Assembly (NCBI GenBank): GCA_018063485.1
Contig: JAGPBG010000062.1
Coordinates: 3,724 to 9,399, forward strand
DNA length: 5,676 nucleotides
Origin: Cypionkella sp.
GTDB taxonomy: Bacteria; Pseudomonadota; Alphaproteobacteria; Rhodobacterales; Rhodobacteraceae
Reading direction: 5' to 3'
Part shown: piece by piece, positions 1 through 5,676 of the stretch
Numbering within the stretch: the stretch's first letter is position 1
How the letters are laid out: the number at the start of each line of letters is the position of its first letter
Position numbers and translations under genes: made by a program
Notes under the pieces: model-generated
What the model saw: only the letters and a program-made list of their open reading frames with translations
Told to the model about the DNA's origin: nothing
Database searches by the model: none

Positions 1-93
1 CCTCTCTTGGGCGTCAACCAACGGTGTTCAGTGGCCATCCGGTTTTTGTCGCGGCAGGCCGCGCCAATCCTGATACCTGTGCTGCACGCACCG

Positions 94-141
94 GCCAAGG
101 AGAGAACGGGCCAAGGAGAGAACGGGCTAGGGAGAGAACTG
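94..141. repeat. Three-copy 16-bp tandem repeat
   Basis: Copies lie at 94-109, 110-125 and 126-141. The unit is GCCAAGGAGAGAACGG. The first two copies are identical and the third differs at three positions. The period of 16 is not a multiple of three, so any reading frame shifts between copies, which argues against the array being coding. The array sits in the non-genic stretch upstream of the first glycosyltransferase. On the plus strand each copy contains a purine-rich, Shine-Dalgarno-like core; on the minus strand each becomes a pyrimidine-rich CTCTCC core. No function is known to me. It may simply be a replication-slippage product. Confidence 0.8.
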
Positions 142-271
142 ACGCGCCCTCAAAAGACCGTGGCACATCAAACTTGCCCGCTTCAGGCGCTCAAAGGCAA
201 TTTGCCGTGCTTCGGGCACAATCTTGCCATGACGCAGGGTTAAGCTGCGGCCAAAAGAACCGGGGATCACC

Positions 272-1495
272 TTGAAAATCGCCTATCTGATCAACACCTA
301 TCCGCGCCCATCACACAGCTTTATCCGCCGCGAAATCCATGCGCTGGAGCGGATGGGTTGGAACATCCACCGCTTTGCCATGCGAACCGATGCGCATATG
401 CTGATTGATCCCGCCGACATCGCCGAAAACACCCGCACCGAACACATTCTGGGCCGGGGTCTGTTACCGGTTCTGGCCAGCGGTGCCGCCTATCTGCTGC
501 GCCATCCCGTGTGCGGCGCGCGCGCACTTGGCCTTGCCCTGCGCCTGGGCGGACGTTCGGGCGCGCATGTTCCCGGCACCGGGGGCCGCCTGCGCCACAT
601 GGTCTACCTGGCCGAAGCCGCCTGCGTCGCCCAGCGCTGCCAGACCCTTGGCATCCGCCACCTGCACGCGCATTTCGGCACCAATTCCACCACGGTCGCC
701 CTTCTGGCCGAGGCTCTTGGTGGCCCCGGTTTCAGCTTCACGGTCCACGGACCCGAAGAGTTCGACGCCCCCCGCAGCTATGCGCTGGACGAGAAGATCC
801 ACCGTTCCCGCTTTGCCGTGGCGGTCTCTTCATTCGGCCGCAGCCAGCTTTGCCGCTGGGCCGCAATCGCCGATTGGCCCAAGATCAAGGTCGTCCATTG
901 CGGCATCGAGCCCGCTCATTTCGGCCCCGCAGCCCCTGTTCCTTCGGGCGACCCGCATCTGGTGGCCATCGGCAGGCTGACCGAGCAAAAGGGCTTCCCG
1001 CTGCTGGTCGAGATCATGGCCGAAGCCGCCCCTCGCATACCCGGTCTGCGCCTGACGATTGTCGGCGACGGCGAGTTGCGCAGCCTGATCGACAGCGAAA
1101 TCGCCCGCCACGGCCTGCAAGAGCGGATCCATATCGCGGGTTGGCTCGATGAGGCCGGGGTTGCCCGCGCCCTTGCGGATGCCCAGGCGCTGATCCTGCC
1201 CTCACTCGCCGAAGGCCTGCCGATGGTCGTGATGGAGGCGATGGGCGCCGCCCGCCCGGTGATCGCCGCCTCGATCAACGGCGTGCCGGAATTGCTCACG
1301 CCGGATACCGGCTGGCTGGTGCCCGCCGGAGACGTGGCGGGCTTTGCTGATGCCATCGTTGCGCTGTCCAAAACCTCAAACCAACAACTCACCGAGATGG
1401 GTCTTGCTGGGCGCGCCCGCGTGATGGCCCGCCATGATGTTGACATTGAGGCCGCAAAACTCGACACCCTTTTCAAAGCAACCCTGGGGATGTGA
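272..1495 (+). CDS. GT4-type glycosyltransferase (WcaL-like), polysaccharide biosynthesis
   Basis: This 407-residue protein resembles retaining, GT-B fold GT4 glycosyltransferases, which transfer a sugar from a nucleotide-sugar donor onto a growing surface or exopolysaccharide at the cytoplasmic side of the membrane. Donor and acceptor cannot be read from the sequence. The N-terminal half has the acceptor-domain hallmarks of the colanic-acid WcaL-like group: the opening MKIAYLINTYPRPSHSFIRRE, LHAHFG at 131-136 and FTVHG at 156-160. The C-terminal donor domain (about 228-365) has IGRLTEQKG (233-241; Arg235 and Lys240 are the expected phosphate-binding pair), VGDGELR (264-270) and the GT4 EX7E motif (Glu314, Glu322). 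The length is normal for the family. The start is TTG at 272, chosen because the family's N-terminus begins exactly there; a weak GGGGA (262-266) precedes it. No signal peptide or membrane helix is evident. The stop overlaps the next gene, so the two are probably translated together. Family assignment is firm; the exact glycan is unknown. Confidence 0.93.
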   Translation: MKIAYLINTYPRPSHSFIRREIHALERMGWNIHRFAMRTDAHMLIDPADIAENTRTEHILGRGLLPVLASGAAYLLRHPVCGARALGLALRLGGRSGAHVPGTGGRLRHMVYLAEAACVAQRCQTLGIRHLHAHFGTNSTTVALLAEALGGPGFSFTVHGPEEFDAPRSYALDEKIHRSRFAVAVSSFGRSQLCRWAAIADWPKIKVVHCGIEPAHFGPAAPVPSGDPHLVAIGRLTEQKGFPLLVEIMAEAAPRIPGLRLTIVGDGELRSLIDSEIARHGLQERIHIAGWLDEAGVARALADAQALILPSLAEGLPMVVMEAMGAARPVIAASINGVPELLTPDTGWLVPAGDVAGFADAIVALSKTSNQQLTEMGLAGRARVMARHDVDIEAAKLDTLFKATLGM

Positions 1496-2274
1496 TGGAT
1501 TTCGTCGTCGTCTGTGCCAGCCATTCCGATGAGATTCTGAACGCCAATCTGGCGCGTTCGCCCCTGCTTGCCTCGGTGCCGCTGCACATTGAACGCGGGG
1601 CCACTTCCGCCGCTCAGGCCTATAACCGCGCGCTCGATGCCACCACCGCCCCGGTGGTGGTCTTTGCCCATCACGATGTCTATCTGCCGCAGGGTTGGGA
1701 TGCACTGCTTGCCGCACGCCTTGCCGAAGTGGCCGCGCTCGATCCCGACTGGGCCCTGTTTGGCCCCTTTGGCGTAGGGCTGGATGCGTCGCATATCGGG
1801 CCGGTCTGGTCGTCGTCGATCGGGCTGATCGTGGGCCGGGTGCCGATCATCCCCGCCCCGGTGCAATCTTATGACGAGATGGTCATCGTCTTGCGCCGCG
1901 CCTCGAACCTGCGCTTTGATCCGACCCTGCCCGGCTGGCACATGTATGGCACTGATATCGTGACCCAAGCCCGCAACTCAGGACTTGGCGCCTATGCGGG
2001 GGCACTGCCCTGCATCCACAATGACCGCTACCATGACCACCTGCGCGACGATTTTGTAGAATGTTATCAGGCGATGCGCAAGAAATGGCGGGTTCAATTG
2101 CCACTGCGCACCCCCATCATCAAAATTTCGCGCTCGGGCCTGCATCTGTACAAGAACCGCTGGCAGGATTACCGATCCGAACGCTTTCGTGCCAATATGT
2201 CGGTGGGGATCGCCCATTCGCCTGAAGTTCTGGCCGCGCGCTGTGGCTGGTCTGATCTGACAGCCTCGGCATGA
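1495..2274 (+). CDS. GT2-like glycosyltransferase (Glyco_tranf_2_5 type)
   Basis: This 259-residue protein resembles the small GT-A-like family PF13712. A short nucleotide-binding beginning (MDFVVVCASHSDE) leads to AYNRALD (42-48), the acidic metal-site-like segment FAHHDVYLP (57-65, with Asp61), DEMVIVLRR (127-135), LRFD (139-142), GWHMYGTD (147-154) and CIHND (173-177). The last four are characteristic of this family, whose members are poorly characterised biochemically. It probably adds or modifies a sugar in the same glycan as the upstream GT4 enzyme. Start choice: GTG at 1492 and ATG at 1495 are both in frame. I prefer ATG because it overlaps the upstream stop (TGATG) and lies 4 nt after GGGGA (1486-1490), whereas GTG has almost no spacing. 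The basic C-terminal region (about 195-235, many Arg and Lys) could contact membrane or acceptor, which is speculative. It is the last gene of the glycosyltransferase unit and is followed by a stem-loop. Confidence 0.86.
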   Translation: MDFVVVCASHSDEILNANLARSPLLASVPLHIERGATSAAQAYNRALDATTAPVVVFAHHDVYLPQGWDALLAARLAEVAALDPDWALFGPFGVGLDASHIGPVWSSSIGLIVGRVPIIPAPVQSYDEMVIVLRRASNLRFDPTLPGWHMYGTDIVTQARNSGLGAYAGALPCIHNDRYHDHLRDDFVECYQAMRKKWRVQLPLRTPIIKISRSGLHLYKNRWQDYRSERFRANMSVGIAHSPEVLAARCGWSDLTASA

Positions 2275-2283
2275 CCGGTCTCC

Positions 2284-2308
2284 GGGGCTGGTAAATATAC
2301 ACAGCCCC
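2284..2308 (+). terminator. Stem-loop after the glycosyltransferase genes, possible terminator
   Basis: GGGGCTG (2284-2290) pairs perfectly with CAGCCCC (2302-2308). Inside, GTA (2291-2293) can pair with TAC (2298-2300), leaving a four-base loop and one bulged A. The hairpin begins 10 bp after the stop of the second glycosyltransferase gene, where a terminator would be expected. It lacks a T-tract (TTGGACTTTG follows), so it may be a weak or partial terminator, or an RNA 3'-end stabiliser. Confidence 0.42.
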
Positions 2309-2339
2309 TTGGACTTTGCCCCCTTGGCGCGCATATAAG
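2309..2339 (+). promoter_or_regulatory. Possible promoter for the cnoX-LON-Trm112 unit
   Basis: A TTGGAC box (2309-2314) is followed after 19 bp by TATAAG (2334-2339), which matches five of six bases of the -10 consensus. CATATA (2332-2337), at 17-bp spacing, is an alternative. The -35 match is only three of six. The position is sensible: right after the stem-loop and about 30 bp before the thioredoxin start. It is AT-richer than its surroundings. This is a candidate from consensus matching only. Confidence 0.33.
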
Positions 2340-2357
2340 GGGAAACTGATCACCGAT

Positions 2358-2362
2358 GAGGA
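2358..2362 (+). promoter_or_regulatory. Ribosome binding site that fixes the cnoX start at 2368
   Basis: GAGGA lies 5 nt before ATG 2368. The in-frame upstream ATG at 2356 has only GGGGA at 2339-2343, 12 nt away, which is too far for efficient use. The downstream ATG is therefore favoured, making the protein four residues shorter than the longest frame. Confidence 0.6.
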
Positions 2363-2367
2363 AACCG

Positions 2368-3282
2368 ATGTTCGGCACCACCGATAAAACCCCCGATAAC
2401 GCCACCGCCGATCTGATCAAGGACGGCACCGAGCTTGGCTTTATGGATGACGTGATTGATCCGTCGCAAACCGTGCCGGTGATCGTCGATTTCTGGGCCC
2501 CATGGTGTGGCCCGTGCAAAACCCTTGGTCCGGCGCTTGAGGCCGCAGTTACCGCCGCCAAAGGCCGGGTGCGGATGGTCAAGATCAATGTCGACGAAAA
2601 TCAGGCTCTTGCCGGGCAGTTGCGCATCCAATCCATTCCCACTGTCTATGCTTTCTTTCAGGGCAAGCCGGTCGATGGTTTTCAGGGCGCGCTTGCCCCT
2701 TCCGACATCAAACGCTTTGTCGATAAAATTGCCGCCATGGGCCCCGAACCTGACAACGGCCTTGCCGACGCCATCGAGGCCGCCGAATTGATGCTGGCCG
2801 AGGGCGAGGCCGCCGATGCGCTGGAGACCTTCGCCGCCATCCTTGAGGAGGAGCCGGAGAATCCGGTGGCCTATGCCGGCTTGATCCGTTCGCATCTGGC
2901 GCTGGGGAATATCGACGGTGCCGCCGATATGCTGAATATCGCACCTGATGCCATCGCCAGATCCAAGGAACTGGAAGCCACCCGCGCCCAGATCGAACTG
3001 GCCCGTCAAGCCGCCAAGGCTGGCCCCGAAGATGAACTCGCCGCCGCCGTTGCCGCCGATCCCGCCAACCGTCAGGCCCGTTTTGACCTGGCGCTGGCGC
3101 TTCATGCCAATGGCAAGATCCAAGAGTCGGTCGATACCCTGCTTGATCTCTTCAAACTTGATCGGGAATGGAATGACGGTGCGGCGCGCAGCCAGCTTTT
3201 CACCATCTTCGATGCGCTGAAGCCGCAAGACCCCATCGTGCTGGCGGGCCGTCGTCGCCTGTCGTCGATGATATTTGCCTAA
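2368..3282 (+). CDS. cnoX: Thioredoxin-TPR fusion, CnoX/YbbN-type chaperedoxin
   Basis: The protein (304 residues) is an N-terminal thioredoxin domain fused to a C-terminal helical TPR-like region, the architecture of CnoX (YbbN). In other bacteria CnoX holds unfolded, oxidation-prone proteins and hands them to DnaK or GroEL. The thioredoxin fold runs from about 20 to 122: VIVDFWAP (38-45), the active site WCGPC with Cys47 and Cys50, VKINVDEN (71-78), and the cis-proline loop SIPT with Pro91. The remainder (about 133-300) is alanine- and glutamate-rich paired helices typical of TPR_19/TPR_20 units, including AAELMLAEG, AYAGLIRSHLALG and FDLALALHANGK. E. coli YbbN lacks the first active-site cysteine; here both are present, as in Caulobacter CnoX, so thiol-disulfide activity is expected. 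There is no signal peptide, so it should act in the cytoplasm. The length is normal for the family. It heads a run with the LON-domain and Trm112 genes. Confidence 0.93.
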   Translation: MFGTTDKTPDNATADLIKDGTELGFMDDVIDPSQTVPVIVDFWAPWCGPCKTLGPALEAAVTAAKGRVRMVKINVDENQALAGQLRIQSIPTVYAFFQGKPVDGFQGALAPSDIKRFVDKIAAMGPEPDNGLADAIEAAELMLAEGEAADALETFAAILEEEPENPVAYAGLIRSHLALGNIDGAADMLNIAPDAIARSKELEATRAQIELARQAAKAGPEDELAAAVAADPANRQARFDLALALHANGKIQESVDTLLDLFKLDREWNDGAARSQLFTIFDALKPQDPIVLAGRRRLSSMIFA

Positions 3283-3312
3283 CGCCCGCGCAAACCTATC
3301 TGAGAGGGCATG

Positions 3313-3951
3313 ATGAAAGCCAGAGACCTGCCCGACACCATTGCCCTGTTCCCGCTTCCGGGCGCGCTGTTGCTGCCGCGCGCCCGCCTGCCACTGCATA
3401 TCTTCGAGCCACGCTATCTCGCGATGCTGGATGATTGCCTGAAAACTTCGTCGCGGCTGATCGGAATGATCCAGCCACGCGAAACGCCGGATGGCGAAAC
3501 GCGCCTTGCCGCTATCGGCTGCGCCGGACGTATCACGAATTTCTCCGAAACCGAGGATGGGCGCTATATGATCACCCTCACCGGCTTATCGCGCTTTCGA
3601 CTGCGCGAAGAGGTGCAGGGCTTTGCCCCCTACCGCCGCGCACAAGTGGAATGGCCACCTTTCACCCGCGATCTGGGGGCCGAAGAAACCGATCCCGGAT
3701 TTGATCGTGACAGCTTTCTTGCCTTGCTCGCCCGATTTTTTTCCGCGCGCGAGCTTGGCGCAGATTGGTCCGGCATCAAAGGGGCCGATCCCGAATTGCT
3801 GATCAATTCGCTGTCGATGTTGCTGCCCTTCACACCCGAGGACAAACAGGCGCTGCTAGAGGCCCCCTCCTTGGAAACCCGCCGTGAAACCCTTGTCACG
3901 CTGATGGAGTTTTCGCTGCATTCCGGCAATGGCGGCGAGGTGCTGCAATGA
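3313..3951 (+). CDS. Stand-alone LON substrate-binding domain protein
   Basis: This 212-residue protein corresponds to the N-terminal substrate-binding domain of Lon protease (PF02190, COG2802) without the AAA+ ATPase or the Ser-Lys protease domain. It therefore cannot degrade proteins by itself; a role in substrate recognition or as an adaptor is inferred. Diagnostic stretches are [24 protein letters not shown] (12-35, with the IFEPRY signature at 30-35), the GMIQPR strand (51-56), GCAGRI (69-74) and the GLSRFRL repeat-like strand (91-97). A helical C-terminal part (about 131-205) follows, including [12 protein letters not shown]. The start at ATG 3313 is preferred over ATG 3310, because GAGAGG (3302-3307) is 5 nt from the former and 2 nt from the latter. 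It lies 30 bp after cnoX and overlaps the Trm112 gene by ATGA, so it is co-transcribed and probably translationally coupled. A run of seven T (3736-3742) sits inside the frame. Confidence 0.92.
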   Translation: MKARDLPDTIALFPLPGALLLPRARLPLHIFEPRYLAMLDDCLKTSSRLIGMIQPRETPDGETRLAAIGCAGRITNFSETEDGRYMITLTGLSRFRLREEVQGFAPYRRAQVEWPPFTRDLGAEETDPGFDRDSFLALLARFFSARELGADWSGIKGADPELLINSLSMLLPFTPEDKQALLEAPSLETRRETLVTLMEFSLHSGNGGEVLQ

Positions 3952-4127
3952 CCGAACAACTCTTTGACCGCCATATGTTAGAGGCGCTTGTCTGCCCGGT
4001 CACCCAAGCCGTGCTGACCTATGACGCCGAGAAATCCGAGCTGATCTCAAAGGCCGCGCATCTGGCCTTCCCGATTCGCGACGGCATCCCGATCATGCTG
4101 GCCTCCGAGGCACGGGCGATCGAGTAA
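3948..4127 (+). CDS. Trm112-family small protein (UPF0434/YcaR-like)
   Basis: A 59-residue protein of the Trm112 family (PF03966), comparable in size to E. coli YcaR. Visible family features are [10 protein letters not shown] (11-20, with the conserved Cys-Pro), LTYD (23-26), the [20 protein letters not shown] core (32-51) and an acidic, Ala-rich tail. Only one cysteine (Cys16) remains, so the zinc site of eukaryotic and archaeal Trm112 is not intact. Eukaryotic and archaeal Trm112 proteins activate methyltransferases; the role of the bacterial short form is not settled, so none is claimed. The ATG at 3948 overlaps the upstream stop (ATGA), and GAGG at 3937-3940 gives a 7-nt spacing. It ends 4 bp from the stop of the convergent SDR gene, with no room for a separate terminator. 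Confidence 0.92.
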   Translation: MTEQLFDRHMLEALVCPVTQAVLTYDAEKSELISKAAHLAFPIRDGIPIMLASEARAIE

Positions 4128-4131
4128 GGCG

Positions 4132-4833
4132 CTAGACCGACCGCGTCAAACCACCGTCAATCCGCAGGTTCTGCCCGGTCATATAGGCCCCGGCCTCTGA
4201 CGCCAGATAGGAAATCAGCGCCGAAACCTCCTCGACCTTGCCATAGCGCCCGGCCGGTATCCGCGCGCGCCTGTCGGCGGTTTCGGGCAGGCTGTCGATG
4301 AATCCCGGCAAGACATTGTTCATCCGCAGCCCCTCACCCGCATATTTATCGGCGAAAAGTTTGGCAAAACTTGCCAACCCGGCGCGAAACACGCCCGAGG
4401 TTGGAAACAGCGGGTCGGGCTCGAAGGCAGCAAAGGTCGAAATGTTGATGATTGACCCCACCCCCTGCGCCTGCATGATCGGCGTGACCATCCGAGTCGG
4501 GCGAATCACGTTCAGCAGATAATACTCCATGCCCAGATGCCAGTTTTCATCGGTGATTTCCAGAATCGCACCCTTGGGCCCATGCCCCGCCGAATTGACC
4601 AGCACATCCACCCGGCCCCAGTTTTCCATCGCCATATCGACCAGCCGCTGCAAATCAGCGGGCACAAGGTTTGATCCCGTCACCCCGGCGCCGCCCAACT
4701 CCGCCGCCAAAGCCTCACCTTTGCCGGAGGAGGATAAAATCCCGACGCTGAACCCATCCGCCGCCAACCGCCGCGCCGCCGCAGCCCCCAGGCCCGAACC
4801 GCCCGCTGTGATCAATGCAACCTTGCGTGTCAT
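4132..4833 (-). CDS. SDR-fold protein with substituted YxxxK catalytic pair
   Basis: The protein (233 residues) has a short-chain dehydrogenase/reductase Rossmann fold. Its glycine motif is TAGGSGLG (9-16), its NxAG motif is VNSAG (79-83), its active-site serine region is NISTF (130-134, Ser132), and near the C-terminus it has GQNLRIDGGL (220-229). The end of the second strand (ILSSSGKG, 32-39) has no acidic residue, which favours NADP(H). At the place of the catalytic tetrad's Tyr and Lys, the aligned stretch SGVFRAGLASF (146-156) gives Ser146 and Arg150 instead. The protein may therefore have altered chemistry or act non-enzymatically. I have seen similar SxxxR members annotated simply as SDR oxidoreductases, so it is probably an established subgroup. 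An in-frame start at 4896 exists, but ATG at 4833 has GGAGG (minus strand of 4839-4843) 5 nt away, and the family's N-terminus begins there. The substrate is unknown. Confidence 0.88.
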   Translation of the reverse strand: MTRKVALITAGGSGLGAAAARRLAADGFSVGILSSSGKGEALAAELGGAGVTGSNLVPADLQRLVDMAMENWGRVDVLVNSAGHGPKGAILEITDENWHLGMEYYLLNVIRPTRMVTPIMQAQGVGSIINISTFAAFEPDPLFPTSGVFRAGLASFAKLFADKYAGEGLRMNNVLPGFIDSLPETADRRARIPAGRYGKVEEVSALISYLASEAGAYMTGQNLRIDGGLTRSV

Positions 4834-4838
4834 TTTGG

Positions 4839-4845
4839 CCTCCCC
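4839..4845 (-). promoter_or_regulatory. Strong ribosome binding site of the SDR gene
   Basis: The minus strand reads GGGGAGG here, with GGAGG 5 nt before ATG 4833. This decides the start against an in-frame upstream start at 4896, whose extra residues (rich in Trp, Ala and Arg) do not look like SDR sequence and cover the likely promoter. Confidence 0.75.
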
Positions 4846-4859
4846 GATATGCTGCCCGG

Positions 4860-4888
4860 ATAATGCGGCAAACAGACGCGCGGGCCAA
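4860..4888 (-). promoter_or_regulatory. Possible promoter for the SDR gene
   Basis: On the minus strand TTGGCC (4888-4883) and CATTAT (4865-4860) are separated by exactly 17 bp, and each matches four of six consensus bases. Initiation would fall near 4852-4855, just upstream of the ribosome binding site. The gap between the monooxygenase stop and the SDR start is only 71 bp, so read-through from the upstream gene is also possible. Consensus matching only. Confidence 0.38.
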
Positions 4889-4904
4889 GCCCACAAATCT
4901 CGGC

Positions 4905-5676
4905 CTAAATCGCCTGCCCCGCAAGCAACTTCGGCAAATCGGCCTTCAGCCCCGCCGCCTGCCGCATGAAACCGCGGCGCAATTGCGGCACCGCGTTCAC
5001 CACACCCAGCCCCAGATCACGGCCTGCCCGCAACAAAGGGTTGTCATTGGAAAACAGCCGGTTCACTCCATCCATCCCCAGCGCCAGCACCGTGGAATCA
5101 AACCGCCGCCAGCGCTGATAGCGCTCCAGAACATCCACCGCGCCGATATCCTCGCCGCGCCGCGCCGCCTTGATCAGCACCTCGGCCAATGCAGCCACAT
5201 CGCGCAGCCCAAGGTTCAACCCCTGTCCCGCAATCGGATGCACGCCATGCGCCGCATCCCCGACCAAAGCCAGCCGCGCGGCCACCAGACTATTGGCCAG
5301 CGTCAGCGACAAAGGATAGGTAAACCGCGCCCCTGCCAGCGAAATCTCGCCCAGAAAATCGCCAAAGCGCGGCCGCAGCGCCTCAAGATACTCGTCATCC
5401 CCAAGCGCCTGAATCGCCGCCGCCTGCGCCTCCGTCTCGCTCCACACGATGGAACTGTGATGCCCCCCCGGTAACGGCAGAATCGCCAACGGCCCGGCAG
5501 GCATGAAGAACTGATGCGCAATGCCCTGATGGTCCTTTTCATGGGCAATCGCCGTCACCAGCGCGGTTTGCCCATAGCCCCAGCCGGTCCGCGCGATCCC
5601 CGCCCGTGCCGCCACGCCAGAGGCCCGGCCATCACAACCCACCAGCATCCGCGCCCGCAACTCCCGCCCCGAGGCC
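4905..5676 (-). CDS. UbiH/COQ6-family FAD-dependent monooxygenase, C-terminal part (5' end outside window)
   Basis: The last 256 residues of a flavin-dependent aromatic hydroxylase are visible; the beginning, including the N-terminal GxGxxG dinucleotide-binding motif, lies beyond the right edge. The fragment, counted from the first complete codon, contains the DG motif GCDGRAS (13-19) and the FAD-binding GD motif LVGDAAHGVHPIAGQGLNLG (137-156). The latter is the signature of the UbiH/UbiF/UbiI/COQ6 group that hydroxylates the ring of ubiquinone precursors. Family members are usually about 390-410 residues, so roughly 140-150 residues are missing. Which ring position is modified cannot be told from this part, so no symbol is given. 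A helical tail ending LPKLLAGQAI closes the protein. Motifs appear intact, with no frameshift seen. It lies upstream of the SDR gene on the same strand, 71 bp away. Confidence 0.92.
   Translation of the reverse strand, partial: ASGRELRARMLVGCDGRASGVAARAGIARTGWGYGQTALVTAIAHEKDHQGIAHQFFMPAGPLAILPLPGGHHSSIVWSETEAQAAAIQALGDDEYLEALRPRFGDFLGEISLAGARFTYPLSLTLANSLVAARLALVGDAAHGVHPIAGQGLNLGLRDVAALAEVLIKAARRGEDIGAVDVLERYQRWRRFDSTVLALGMDGVNRLFSNDNPLLRAGRDLGLGVVNAVPQLRRGFMRQAAGLKADLPKLLAGQAI

Noticed and set aside
207..219. Small inverted repeat GTGC...GCAC around a TTCGG loop
   Set aside because: Only four base pairs and no T-tract; not distinguishable from chance in GC-rich DNA.
7..275. Plus-strand open frames of 78 and 83 codons before the first glycosyltransferase gene
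   Set aside because: They cross a 16-bp-period repeat that shifts frame, have no clear ribosome binding site, overlap each other and show no recognisable domain.
916..1968. Long minus-strand open frame (350 codons) antisense to both glycosyltransferases
   Set aside because: A typical antisense shadow in high-GC DNA: it spans two well-supported plus-strand genes and has no domain-like sequence.
2350..3399. Long minus-strand open frame (349 codons) antisense to cnoX
   Set aside because: A mirror of a clear thioredoxin-TPR gene. The glycine- and glutamine-rich translation is what antisense of Ala/Glu-rich coding sequence gives.
3736..3742. Run of seven T inside the LON-domain gene, as a possible slippage or frameshift site
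   Set aside because: The frame continues normally through it with the expected family sequence, and no alternative frame product of interest follows.
4834..4896. N-terminal extension of the SDR protein up to an upstream start at 4896
   Set aside because: The strong ribosome binding site and the family's usual N-terminus both point to 4833, and the extension would overlap the candidate promoter.
4815..5474. Plus-strand open frame (219 codons) opposite the UbiH-type gene
   Set aside because: The opposite strand encodes the clear FAD-monooxygenase GD motif; the Arg/Gln/Pro-rich plus-strand translation is a shadow.

Overview
The window is high-GC, densely packed bacterial DNA carrying seven protein genes and no RNA genes, CRISPR arrays or recognisable insertion sequences. 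Gene content, codon use and the thioredoxin-TPR / LON-domain / Trm112 trio, followed by a UbiH-type monooxygenase, suggest an alphaproteobacterium, most likely of the Rhodobacterales. That assignment is inferred from protein resemblance; no marker gene is present.

Layout. Bases 1-271 hold no gene I can support. They carry a three-copy 16-bp tandem repeat (94-141) and some unexplained open reading on the minus strand. Next come two tightly coupled plus-strand glycosyltransferase genes: a GT4-type enzyme (272-1495) and a GT2-like enzyme of the Glyco_tranf_2_5 kind (1495-2274). They overlap at TGATG and look like the end of a surface-polysaccharide locus extending leftwards. A stem-loop (2284-2308) and a possible promoter mark the boundary to a second plus-strand unit. 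This unit encodes a thioredoxin-TPR chaperedoxin (CnoX/YbbN type, 2368-3282), a stand-alone LON substrate-binding-domain protein (3313-3951) and a 59-residue Trm112-family protein (3948-4127). It looks like a protein-quality-control or housekeeping operon.

Two minus-strand genes converge on it. An SDR-fold protein (4132-4833) ends 4 bp from the Trm112 stop. Upstream of it is the C-terminal part of a UbiH/COQ6-family FAD monooxygenase (4905-5676), cut by the right edge of the window. A 71-bp gap between these two contains a plausible promoter for the SDR gene.

The most notable observation is that the SDR protein keeps the nucleotide-binding fold, NxAG motif and active-site serine but has Ser and Arg where the catalytic Tyr and Lys (YxxxK) should be. 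I did not find convincing evidence of a new multi-gene system. The remaining findings are local: the tandem repeat, stem-loops and start-site choices.
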